A stretch of DNA of 64,000 nt from Mucilaginibacter ginsenosidivorax. Its GTDB lineage: Bacteria; Bacteroidota; Bacteroidia; Sphingobacteriales; Sphingobacteriaceae. Below the pieces are notes generated by a model that was given only the letters and a program-made list of their open reading frames with translations, did not search any database and was not told where the DNA came from. Where the stretch lies: contig NZ_CP042437.1 of NCBI RefSeq assembly GCF_007971525.1, positions 5,208,001 through 5,272,000 on the forward strand. Reading direction: 5' to 3'. Positions 8,841-16,859 of this stretch are shown here, one piece after another. A program made the translations under genes and the position numbers. Numbering within the stretch: position 1 is the first letter of the stretch; every line of letters starts with the position of its first letter.

Positions 8841-8851
8841 AGGGGGAGTGA
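8823..8851. repeat. GC-rich palindromic repeat family B, left arm
   Basis: Runs of C and G around CCCCCTGAAGGGGGAG match the left arm of the complete element at 55938-56009. The stop codon of the RNA methylase gene lies inside it. The matching right arm is at 9373-9409, on the far side of the gene at 8996-9322. Confidence 0.75.
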
Positions 8852-8881
8852 AAACCGCGAGGCCAACCCTCGCGAGGTTTA

Positions 8882-8958
8882 AACTCGTGACAAAAGTTGG
8901 TTTCAGCTTTTAGCTGAACTGGGGTAAGCTATAAGCTTACCCCAGTTTGCCCACGAGT
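8882..8958. repeat. Nested palindrome
   Basis: Perfect 14-base arms at 8917-8930 and 8934-8947 (AACTGGGGTAAGCT and complement, 3-base loop) lie inside an outer 8-base pair of arms at 8882-8889 and 8951-8958 (AACTCGTG/CACGAGTT). It lies between convergent genes and could form a strong hairpin, but there is no T run as in a classical terminator. Confidence 0.75.
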
Positions 8959-8995
8959 TACGCTTCGCTAACCGCGTGGGAGTTGAGAAATTTGG

Positions 8996-9322
8996 CTATT
9001 TGGGTTTAAATAAAAACGCGGAGGCAATACCAGTACCAATCAACCCAATGGGCAAATAGACCTGCCCTGGTATCAAAATGGCAGATATAATAGCAAGCAA
9101 AATCCCAATTCCTATTTTTATTAAGGCGACGTTAAAGAAAGGCTTGTTTTCTTTGGCTACTTCTACTATTTGTTGCATTGTCAGATTTTTGATTACCTGT
9201 TTAATCATGTCCTCGGGTATGCCCTCTTTATCCATCCGGGCACGAATTACTTCATAGTCATAGCCCTGGTTAATGAGTCTTGATGCTAATAGATAGGCCT
9301 TCTTTTTTAATTCTTCGCTCAT
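8996..9322 (-). CDS. Hypothetical small membrane protein, 108 aa
   Basis: The N-terminal half is charged and helical with a UBA/SHOCT-like look (A-S-R-L-I-N-Q-G-Y-D-Y-E-V-I, then G-I-P-E-D-M-I-K-Q-V-I). The C-terminal half has two hydrophobic segments (about residues 64-84 and 87-105). I do not recognise the family; an inner-membrane location is inferred. The gene is the only cargo between two inverted arms of repeat family B, and on its plus-strand left lies a nested palindrome. Confidence 0.65.
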   Translation of the reverse strand: MSEELKKKAYLLASRLINQGYDYEVIRARMDKEGIPEDMIKQVIKNLTMQQIVEVAKENKPFFNVALIKIGIGILLAIISAILIPGQVYLPIGLIGTGIASAFLFKPK

Positions 9323-9372
9323 GGTAAACGTTCAATATGTTGTTTGATAAACATGAAGTGCGTGAAATATGC

Positions 9373-9409
9373 AAATCAAAAACTCCCCCTTTAGGGGGCT
9401 GGGCGGCTT
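9373..9409. repeat. GC-rich palindromic repeat family B, right arm
   Basis: Matches the right half of the complete element at 55938-56009, including the loop sequence GCAAATCAAAAA in front of CTCCCCCTTTAGGGGG. It lies between the small membrane protein start and the marC stop. Confidence 0.75.
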
Positions 9410-9412
9410 CGC

Positions 9413-9982
9413 CTACAGATGCGTATTTGCCCTAAACAACTTGATAGCTATCGCCAGCAAAATAATCCCAAACGATTTACGCAGTATACTCAACCCAACC
9501 GGGCCTAAAAGCTTTTCGAGCCATTTTACATTTTTAAGCACCAGGTAAACCACAATGGTGTTTAGCACAATGCCTACAATAATGTTTTGGGTTTGATATT
9601 GTGATTTTAGGGAAAGTAATGTAGTCATGGTGCCTGCGCCGGCTATCAGCGGGAATGCGATGGGTACTATGGATGCCGATAGCGGCACCTCCTCTTTAAA
9701 AAAGTCGACCCCTAATACCATTTCCATGGCGATGATAAAGATTACCAGCGAGCCTGCTATCGCGAATGACGAGATATCCAGCCCGATGATGGCCAGCAGT
9801 TCATCGCCCACAAATAAAAATACCACCATTAATACCAGCACTGCTATACTTGCCTTTTCCGATTCGATATGCCCTACGCGCTGGCGTACCTGGATAATTA
9901 CAGGTATGGCGCCCAGTATATCAATAATGGCAAACAGGATCATCGTAACGGACAATATTTCTCTGAATATTAGTGGACGCAT
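9413..9982 (-). CDS. MarC/UPF0056 family membrane protein
   Basis: A 189-aa integral membrane protein with about six hydrophobic segments. It begins with the family pattern of an N-terminal helix followed by I-D-I-L-G-A-I-P and has A-F-P-L-I-A-G-A-G-T-M in the middle. MarC-family proteins were once linked to antibiotic resistance, but their substrate and function are unknown. It follows the MFS gene by 4 bases on the same strand, so the two probably form one transcript. Confidence 0.9.
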   Translation of the reverse strand: MRPLIFREILSVTMILFAIIDILGAIPVIIQVRQRVGHIESEKASIAVLVLMVVFLFVGDELLAIIGLDISSFAIAGSLVIFIIAMEMVLGVDFFKEEVPLSASIVPIAFPLIAGAGTMTTLLSLKSQYQTQNIIVGIVLNTIVVYLVLKNVKWLEKLLGPVGLSILRKSFGIILLAIAIKLFRANTHL

Positions 9983-9986
9983 GGCT

Positions 9987-11156
9987 TTAGGGTTTTATGC
10001 TTTTGTGTTTTAACCGGAAACTCAACAAAAGTGCGAATAAAATATAGCATGACGATAAAAAGAAAATGCTATGTGCCGTTATTAACGCCGCGAAGCCTGC
10101 GGTAACCGGCCCCAGGGTTTGCCCGATTGAGTTGTACGATTGGTTGATGCCCAGGATCTTCCCCTGTTCATTATGCTTGATATGATCGGCAATGATGGCA
10201 TTGATCATGGGGTTTCGCAAGCCATTGAACAGGCCGTAGATGCAAATGCCAGTAACAAAAGGTATGAAATTGTTGGTTAGTCCGGTTACAAACATGGCTG
10301 CCATACATAGGGTGGTTGAGAGTACAAGTATGGTAGCTTTTGACGAGATCCATTTAGTAAGCAACGGTACTGATAGCTGCATGATAATGCCACTGATGCC
10401 AAAGCCTGCATAAAGGATACCAATTTGGGTTGGTGTTATTTTCAACACATCAACGCTGAAAGTTTGAAAGCCAATGATCATGGTAAACTGCGCCATGGTG
10501 AGCATAAAGCCTGTAAATACCGCAGTGCCAATAACCGGTCGCTTTAACGTGGTTATCAAAGCCGAAAAATTGAAACCGGATTCGGCGGTTGTATTTCGTG
10601 TTTCGGGCAGGTTGGTTTCTTTTAACAAAAAAATGGTACATAGCGTACCTATTAATGAAATACCTGCTGCGAAAAAGAAAGGTACCTGTGGGCCGAATTT
10701 ATTAAGCAAACCGCCTATGGCCGGCCCTATTACGAAGCCAAACCCAAATGCCGAGCCAAGAATGCCGAATTTTTTTGCCCTGTTTTGTGGCGTTGCGGTA
10801 TCAGATACCATAGCTTGTGCCACCGATACATTGCCGCCGGTTAAACCATCAAGCACGCGTGCCGCAAACAGCATAAAAATACTGCTGGCCCAGGCAAACA
10901 TCATGAACGACAGACAGGTACCCGCCAGGCTGATAATGAGTAAAGGTTTGCGGCCATATTTATCAGACAGCGAACCTAAAACAGGGGTGGCAAAAAATTG
11001 AGCTACCGAAAATGAAGCGGTAAGTATACCCAATATTTCGCCGGTAACGCCGTATTGCTTACCATAAGAGTACAGCACCGGCACAATGATGCCGAAGCCT
11101 AACGAGTTGATAATGCAAACTAAAACTAATACCCAAAGGTTTTTATCCTGCTTCAT
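9987..11156 (-). CDS. MFS transporter, TetA-like drug exporter type
   Basis: A 389-aa major facilitator with about 12 membrane segments. The signature between TM2 and TM3 is G-S-L-S-D-K-Y-G-R-K-P. Motif C-like G-F-V-I-G-P-A-I-G-G lies in TM5. These features place it with TetA/multidrug proton antiporters; the substrate is unknown. I chose the ATG at 11156 (M-K-Q-D-K-N-L-W). A longer frame from 11204 adds 16 residues, but that part runs into the terminator hairpin of the upstream gene. It is probably cotranscribed with marC. Confidence 0.9.
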   Translation of the reverse strand: MKQDKNLWVLVLVCIINSLGFGIIVPVLYSYGKQYGVTGEILGILTASFSVAQFFATPVLGSLSDKYGRKPLLIISLAGTCLSFMMFAWASSIFMLFAARVLDGLTGGNVSVAQAMVSDTATPQNRAKKFGILGSAFGFGFVIGPAIGGLLNKFGPQVPFFFAAGISLIGTLCTIFLLKETNLPETRNTTAESGFNFSALITTLKRPVIGTAVFTGFMLTMAQFTMIIGFQTFSVDVLKITPTQIGILYAGFGISGIIMQLSVPLLTKWISSKATILVLSTTLCMAAMFVTGLTNNFIPFVTGICIYGLFNGLRNPMINAIIADHIKHNEQGKILGINQSYNSIGQTLGPVTAGFAALITAHSIFFLSSCYILFALLLSFRLKHKSIKP

Positions 11157-11202
11157 TAATTCACTTCGATTATATCCTTTTGGTATAAAAAGATAAGGTA
11201 AC

Positions 11203-11234
11203 AAAAAAGGTTCTGAAATTTCAGAACCTTTTTT
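11203..11234 (-). terminator. Rho-independent terminator after the APC permease
   Basis: A perfect 16-base-arm palindrome (AAAAAAGGTTCTGAAA and complement) has T/A runs on both sides. It lies 24 bases downstream of the minus-strand permease stop and upstream of the MFS gene. Confidence 0.85.
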
Positions 11235-11257
11235 GTTTGTATTGATATTGTTATAAG

Positions 11258-12817
11258 TTATTCAACAAATTTAGGGTTGATGGGGTCAGTTGCTCCTTCA
11301 ACTTTTCCGTGCCTTACATGCGAGCGTTTGATGCTGTAACCAAAGTAAATAATGAAACCGATGAGTAACCAAACAATTAGCCTTGCCCAGTTTTCCCAAC
11401 CTTCAGAAGCAATCATACCTAAACAAATTAAAGCGCCAAGCGGACAAACAATATAATAAATAGGTGTTTTAAACGGACGAACCAGGTGAGGATCGGTATT
11501 ACGTAAAATCATAATACCAAAACAAACCAGCACAAACGCAAATAATGTACCTATGCTTACCATGTCGCCTACAATTCTGTCAGGAATAAAACCTGCAAAA
11601 AGGGATACAAAACCAAAAAACAACCACTGCGATTTGTATGGTGTTTGGAATTTAGGGTGTAGTTTAGAAAATATTTTAGGGATTAAACCATCTGTACTCA
11701 TGGTGTAGAATACACGAGTCTGCCCCATTAACATCACAAGGATAACCGATGAGAAGCCTGCAAGGATAGATACAGTTACCAAATTGGCCAACCAGTGATA
11801 GCCTGGCCCCATTGCCGCTTTAATTGCGTAAGTAACAGAAGCTTCTTTACCTTGTATCAGGAATTCTTTGTAAGATACCAAACCGGTTAATACGTGCGAG
11901 AACAGGATATAAAGCGCGGTACAGATAACCAATGATATCAGGATACCTTTTGGCATATCTTTTTGTGGGTTTTTAGCTTCCTGGGCCGCGGTAGATACGG
12001 CATCAAAACCGATAAAGGCAAAGAATACAACACTTGCACCACGTAATACACCAAGCCAGCCGTGGTTAAACGTATCGCCGTAATTAATTACGCCAGTACT
12101 CACTTTAACGGTTCCGGCATCAGCAGGGATCATATATGGCGTGTGTAATGCAGGGTTAATGTAGTGCCAGCCTAAGCCGATGATCATCAGTACAATGGCA
12201 ACTTTAATTACAACGATGATGTTGTTTACTACAGCTGATTCTGCCGTGCCCTTAATTAACAATAAAGTTAACAGGAACAGGATAAGGATAGCCGGGAGGT
12301 TAACAATACCACGTGTGCCCAATTCTGCGGCATACATGCCGGTAGTAGTATTAGAGGTTTCGAAGAACGAGTGCGCCCATTGATAGGGGATGTGTATATC
12401 GAAAAAGGTATGTAAAAACTCGTTAAAGTACTGCGACCAGCCGATGGATACCGTTGCAGCTCCCAAAGCGTACTCCAATACCAAATCCCAGCCAATAATC
12501 CAGGCGATGAACTCGCCCATGGTGGCGTAAGAATAGGTGTATGCCGAGCCTGCGATAGGGATCATACTGGCAAACTCCGCATAGCACAAACCGGCCAGCG
12601 CGCAACCCGAGGCTGCAATAAGGAATGATATTGTAACAGCCGGACCGGCGTGTTCGCCTGCTGCCGCCGCCGTTCGCACAAAAATACCGGCGCCAATAAT
12701 TGCGCCAATACCCAGGGCGATAAGCGAGCCAACGCCTAACGTTCTTTTCAGCGTTTTCTCGGTTGCCGCCGAGGCAGCCATCAATTGCGCAATAGGTTTT
12801 TTAATAAATAACTTCAT
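11258..12817 (-). CDS. APC-superfamily amino acid permease (cationic amino acid transporter type)
   Basis: A 519-aa inner-membrane transporter with 12 or more hydrophobic segments. The TM1 signature G-I-G-A-I-I-G-A-G-I-F-V is the substrate-binding unwound helix of APC proteins. F-F-A-F-I-G-F-D-A-V-S-T in TM6 and E-A-K-N-P-Q-K-D-M-P-K-G in the loop after it are typical of the CAT/YfnA branch. It probably imports amino acids with protons; the exact substrate cannot be told. It is monocistronic, with a strong terminator behind it. Confidence 0.93.
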   Translation of the reverse strand: MKLFIKKPIAQLMAASAATEKTLKRTLGVGSLIALGIGAIIGAGIFVRTAAAAGEHAGPAVTISFLIAASGCALAGLCYAEFASMIPIAGSAYTYSYATMGEFIAWIIGWDLVLEYALGAATVSIGWSQYFNEFLHTFFDIHIPYQWAHSFFETSNTTTGMYAAELGTRGIVNLPAILILFLLTLLLIKGTAESAVVNNIIVVIKVAIVLMIIGLGWHYINPALHTPYMIPADAGTVKVSTGVINYGDTFNHGWLGVLRGASVVFFAFIGFDAVSTAAQEAKNPQKDMPKGILISLVICTALYILFSHVLTGLVSYKEFLIQGKEASVTYAIKAAMGPGYHWLANLVTVSILAGFSSVILVMLMGQTRVFYTMSTDGLIPKIFSKLHPKFQTPYKSQWLFFGFVSLFAGFIPDRIVGDMVSIGTLFAFVLVCFGIMILRNTDPHLVRPFKTPIYYIVCPLGALICLGMIASEGWENWARLIVWLLIGFIIYFGYSIKRSHVRHGKVEGATDPINPKFVE

Positions 12818-13044
12818 GTTTAAATTAGTAAGATCAGTCGTAAAAAAATTAAAAATTCACATTTCCCCAAACGTACTTAAATTTATTGAAAAGTTAAAGG
12901 GCAGAATGTAACAATGGGAGCGAATTAATATTCCAAATTATAGTTTGAAAATGAAGTGTTTACAACTAAACTTAAAGCAGCAACCGGCAGTATTGTTACA
13001 ATATTGTCCGGAAACAAACGCGGCATTATATTATCATAAGCGCT

Positions 13045-13410
13045 TTACTCAAAATTATGCAGCTTTTTCAACGCTTTTAAGCTATACATTTTTGTTTCGG
13101 CTGTTTGCATGGTATCTATCAGCATGTTATTATCATAAAGGTATTTTTTTTCTTTAGCAAATATGGTGTCCCCTTTTAATAGGCAATCAATATAACAGGT
13201 CTCGTCGTCATAAGTGCCTAAGTTGATGCTGAAACTTGCCGAGTCGGTAAGGTAGGCAGTAGTATTGGTTTCAAACAACCCGGTGCGGTAAATCTGGATG
13301 TATAAGTTGCTGTCTTTGGCGATGGTATATTTGAGTCTGTTTGGGCTTTTGCCGTTTTTGCAGGAGGCGAGTAATAAAAATGCCGGGATAAGTTTAAATA
13401 GCCTTTTCAT
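13045..13410 (-). CDS. Hypothetical lipoprotein, 121 aa
   Basis: A short signal peptide ends in a lipobox (L-L-A-S-C, Cys17), so the protein is lipid-anchored in the envelope. The mature part is small and mostly beta, with an internal Cys pair (E-T-C-Y-I-D-C). No family is recognised. It is the last of three closely spaced minus-strand genes (14 bases after the previous stop), so it is probably in an operon with the two unknown genes upstream. Confidence 0.65.
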   Translation of the reverse strand: MKRLFKLIPAFLLLASCKNGKSPNRLKYTIAKDSNLYIQIYRTGLFETNTTAYLTDSASFSINLGTYDDETCYIDCLLKGDTIFAKEKKYLYDNNMLIDTMQTAETKMYSLKALKKLHNFE

Positions 13411-13424
13411 CGTCAGGTTATTGC

Positions 13425-13730
13425 TCAGGCTAATAATGGCTCAATTATTTGTGATATATTATTACTGGTAATTTCTATACCATCATATAATTCTATAATT
13501 GTAAAGTTATGGCGTGTAAGATATTGGATCAATAAATCCAGTTCGGCAAGTGCCGTTTTCTTATCTGAAAACCCGCGATGAACATTAACTGCCAGGGCAT
13601 CGTCATCAAAGCCTAACTCTTTCGGTATTGGGAAAACCTGGACAATGCTGAGGGCCATGTCGCTAACCTCACTGGCTATTTTGCCCCAGTCGGCCTTTTT
13701 GCTTTTAGCTAATATATTTATTATCGCCAT
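13425..13730 (-). CDS. Hypothetical protein, 101 aa
   Basis: A small soluble protein without signal peptide. The composition is balanced and the frame shows coding-like third positions. Its ATG follows the stop of the upstream gene by one base, implying translational coupling. No family is recognised. The three-gene set of two small cytosolic proteins and one lipoprotein has no visible link to nearby metabolism; an immunity or accessory role is only a guess. Confidence 0.6.
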   Translation of the reverse strand: MAIINILAKSKKADWGKIASEVSDMALSIVQVFPIPKELGFDDDALAVNVHRGFSDKKTALAELDLLIQYLTRHNFTIIELYDGIEITSNNISQIIEPLLA

Positions 13731-13731
13731 A

Positions 13732-14055
13732 TTAAATTAAAAAGTCGATAGATACCTGATTGTTTATATTGGCTTTATTCAATAATCGCAATAATTCGCT
13801 TTTAAGGCTTTGGGTTTTGGTAACAATAATACCCTGACCCCTGAAATCAAATGACAACAAAATATTAACGTTTACAGGTGAGTTTAATGAACACCATACA
13901 GTACGACCTACAACATACTGAATAACATGATCAACTTTGGCCGGGGTCCTCACATCGAGGTTGAAAACCATAATCACTTTATTCTCCGCTTTTTTATAGC
14001 CTTCAACGGTAATAGGCGGCCAGTCAAATTTATATGCTGATATATTATCTGTCAT
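13732..14055 (-). CDS. Hypothetical protein, 107 aa
   Basis: First gene of the three-gene minus-strand set. A soluble, mostly beta-predicted protein (V-I-M-V-F-N-L-D-V-R-T and V-N-I-L-L-S-F-D-F-R strands) with no signal peptide. I do not recognise the family. The downstream gene starts one base after its stop, so the two products are probably made together and may interact. Confidence 0.6.
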   Translation of the reverse strand: MTDNISAYKFDWPPITVEGYKKAENKVIMVFNLDVRTPAKVDHVIQYVVGRTVWCSLNSPVNVNILLSFDFRGQGIIVTKTQSLKSELLRLLNKANINNQVSIDFLI

Positions 14056-14315
14056 TGTTAGCTAAGATAAATTTTTTTAAAGAAATCAAGAGAAAAATAG
14101 TATCAAGTAGTTAGCAGCAATTATCAAACTTTTTTGATGTACAGGCGTGCAGATTAACTCCGTTGAGTGCTTCGCCGTTCAGATGTATAGATGAAAGAAT
14201 TATTTGAGTATTTGAAAATTTGAGAATATCAAATTCAAAAAAAACTGTTTAATCCTGGTTCAGACAATTATTCTGTTCATTCTTTATTTCTGTAAATCCT
14301 GATTCAGACAACAAA
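14056..14315. repeat. Intergenic region with a partial family-A repeat
   Basis: About 260 bases between the three-gene set and the hppA terminator. AATCCTGATTCAGAC at 14295-14309 is the right arm of repeat family A. A close direct copy (one base different) lies at 14251-14265, and ATTCTGTTCATTC between them is the inner part of the element. No left arm is present, so this copy is a fragment. An A/T-rich inverted stretch with TTTGAAAATTTGAG lies near 14203-14240. No gene is seen. Confidence 0.6.
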
Positions 14316-14340
14316 AAAGCCACCCTCAACAGGTGGCTTT
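14316..14340 (-). terminator. Rho-independent terminator of hppA
   Basis: On the minus strand, 9-base arms AAAGCCACC/GGTGGCTTT with a 7-base loop are followed by a T run. It lies 22 bases after the pyrophosphatase stop codon. Confidence 0.85.
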
Positions 14341-14361
14341 CCATAAATATCCTAAAAGCAA

Positions 14362-16611
14362 TTATCCTTTTTTATCAACTTTAGTTACAGGCGATGTATA
14401 AGCCTGAACAACAATTTGTTTTTTAACCTCGTGTTTCATAGCGGTTGGTGCTGCATGGTTCGCATTTAAATGCGGCGCAATTACCAGCGAAACTATCGAC
14501 ATCAGTTTGATCAGGATGTTCATCGAAGGGCCCGAAGTATCCTTAAACGGATCGCCCACGGTATCGCCGGTTACTGATGCTTTATGTGGTTCTGATTTTT
14601 TGTAGTACATCTCGCCATTGATAAGGCAGCCTTTCTCGAACGATTTTTTGGCGTTATCCCATGCGCCACCGGCGTTGCTCTGGAAAATACCCATCAATAC
14701 ACCAGATACGGTTACACCTGCCAATAACCCACCCAATACTTCGGGGCCAAAGGCGAAACCGATGATGATAGGGGTGATCAGGGCGATTAAGCCAGGGGCA
14801 ACCATCTCGCGGATAGATGCTTTGGTAGATATAGCTACGCATTTTTCGTATTCGGGCTTACCTTCATAGGTCATGATACCCGGAATTTCGCGAAACTGGC
14901 GACGAACCTCTTCAACCATGGCCATGGCAGCACGGCCTACTGCCGAAATACACAATGCCGAGAAGATGAAAGGGATCATACCTCCCACAAACAGGCCGGC
15001 TAAAACATCGGCCTTGTAAATGTCGATATGCTCGATACCGGCAACACCCACAAAGGCTGCAAATAAAGCTAACGAGGTTAACGCGGCCGAGGCAATGGCA
15101 AAACCCTTGCCGGTAGCTGCGGTAGTGTTACCTACGGCATCCAGATTGTCTGTACGGTGACGTACTTCTTCGGGCAGGCGGCTCATTTCGGCAATACCAC
15201 CGGCGTTATCGGCAATTGGTCCGAAAGCGTCAATAGCCAACTGCATAGCTGTAGTGGCCATCATACCTGCGGCCGCTATAGCCACCCCGTATAAACCCGC
15301 AAAATGGTACGAACCATAGATGCCTGACGCCAAAACAAGGATAGGCAATACGGTTGATTCCATGCCGATGGACAAACCTCCAATAATGTTGGTTGCATGC
15401 CCTGTTGATGATTGCCGGATGATGCTTAATACCGGGCGTTTGCCCATAGCGGTGTAATACTCGGTTATGATCGACATTAAAGTACCTACCACCAGGCCTA
15501 CCACTATCGACATGAATACACCGTTTTTGGTAAATGGAATTATGCCAGCCTTAACTGCTCCGTTAACTTCGTCGCGTACCATGTGAAACTCGCCCTCGGG
15601 CAGCATCCATTGTACTACAAAATAAGTGGCTACAGCGGTTAATATAATAGATGCCCAGTTACCTATGTTCAACGCTTTTTGCACACTGTCTGTTTCGCTT
15701 TTGATTTTCACCATAGCTGCACCCACTATCGAAAATATTAAACCTAAACCTGCTATAACCATAGGCAACAAGATAGGGGCTATACCTCCAAACGCATCAT
15801 GTGACACAATTTCTCGGCCCAGCACCATGGTGGCCAGCATGGTTGCCACGTATGAGCCAAATAAATCGGCACCCATACCTGCAACGTCGCCTACGTTATC
15901 GCCTACGTTATCGGCGATAGTGGCAGGGTTACGTACGTCGTCTTCGGGGATACCGGCTTCTACCTTACCCACAAGGTCGGCACCTACGTCGGCAGCTTTG
16001 GTGTAAATACCACCGCCCACACGGGCAAACAGCGCTATTGATTCGGCACCTAACGAGAAGCCCGCCAATACATCAAGCGCCTTGGCCATAGCCTCGCCGT
16101 TTACGGTGCTGCCCGTAACTTTAACTACATAAACCTGGTAAAATAATATAAACAGCGATCCTAAACCAATAATGGCCAAACCGGCAACGCCAAGGCCCAT
16201 TACGGTACCGCCGGTAAACGATACTTTTAAGGCCTGCGCTAAACTGGTGCGTGCGGCCTGTGTGGTACGCACGTTGGCTTTGGTTGCAATACGCATGCCC
16301 AGGTAACCGGCAAAGGCCGATAAAAATGCTCCGATGATGAATGATACGGCAATAACCGGGCTTGATGTAGCCACGGTGGTACCGCTCCAGGCCAGCAACA
16401 GGGCAGCTACGGCAACAAAGCCGCCAAGCACTTTCCACTCGGCACGTAAAAAGGCCATTGCGCCATCGGCAATGTAGCCGGCCAGCGTAACCATGTCGCC
16501 ATCGCCGGCATCTTGTTTGGTAACCCAGGCGGCTTTAACAGCCATAACGGCAATGCCGATGAGCCCAAACACCGGAATTAAGTAAATTAAGTAAGTGTTC
16601 AAAAAATCCAT
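14362..16611 (-). CDS. hppA: Ion-translocating membrane pyrophosphatase, K+-dependent type
   Basis: A 749-aa inner-membrane pump that couples pyrophosphate hydrolysis to H+ and/or Na+ export. The active-site motif D-V-G-A-D-L-V-G-K-V-E near residue 210 is followed by the Asp-rich D-N-V-G-D-N-V-G-D. Near residue 493 the sequence is G-N-T-T-A-A. An Ala there, instead of Lys, marks the K+-dependent class in this family. Whether it moves H+ or Na+ cannot be settled by eye. It is monocistronic with its own terminator. Confidence 0.95.
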   Translation of the reverse strand: MDFLNTYLIYLIPVFGLIGIAVMAVKAAWVTKQDAGDGDMVTLAGYIADGAMAFLRAEWKVLGGFVAVAALLLAWSGTTVATSSPVIAVSFIIGAFLSAFAGYLGMRIATKANVRTTQAARTSLAQALKVSFTGGTVMGLGVAGLAIIGLGSLFILFYQVYVVKVTGSTVNGEAMAKALDVLAGFSLGAESIALFARVGGGIYTKAADVGADLVGKVEAGIPEDDVRNPATIADNVGDNVGDVAGMGADLFGSYVATMLATMVLGREIVSHDAFGGIAPILLPMVIAGLGLIFSIVGAAMVKIKSETDSVQKALNIGNWASIILTAVATYFVVQWMLPEGEFHMVRDEVNGAVKAGIIPFTKNGVFMSIVVGLVVGTLMSIITEYYTAMGKRPVLSIIRQSSTGHATNIIGGLSIGMESTVLPILVLASGIYGSYHFAGLYGVAIAAAGMMATTAMQLAIDAFGPIADNAGGIAEMSRLPEEVRHRTDNLDAVGNTTAATGKGFAIASAALTSLALFAAFVGVAGIEHIDIYKADVLAGLFVGGMIPFIFSALCISAVGRAAMAMVEEVRRQFREIPGIMTYEGKPEYEKCVAISTKASIREMVAPGLIALITPIIIGFAFGPEVLGGLLAGVTVSGVLMGIFQSNAGGAWDNAKKSFEKGCLINGEMYYKKSEPHKASVTGDTVGDPFKDTSGPSMNILIKLMSIVSLVIAPHLNANHAAPTAMKHEVKKQIVVQAYTSPVTKVDKKG

Positions 16612-16647
16612 AGTAACAAATTTGGTTTATTAAAGTAAGTTTTGCTA

Positions 16648-16736
16648 AGTCTGAAGTCTAAAGTCGCAAGTCAAAAGTCTTTTTTTTCTTTTTTCTTTAA
16701 TTCTTAAGACTACTGACTTAAGACTAACGACTTAAT
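16648..16736. repeat. AAGTC-rich imperfect inverted repeat
   Basis: Several AAGTC/GACTT units (around 16650-16680 and 16704-16735) flank a T-rich centre and form an imperfect hairpin upstream of hppA. They are similar in style to the repeats at 22681-22700 and 55512-55565 but not identical. Confidence 0.45.
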
Positions 16737-16859
16737 ACTACTCCGGCTACAGCAGGGTATAATTGGTGGTTGCAAAATAGTAAATTTATTTTCTTTACAA
16801 TAGCCTGTCAATATTAAAGTTTTTTGAATAGTTTAGGGCTTTAAACCCTTTTTTAATTT

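Noticed and set aside
12945..13157. Plus-strand frame of 70 codons
   Set aside because: Overlaps the lipoprotein gene on the other strand, with no family feature.
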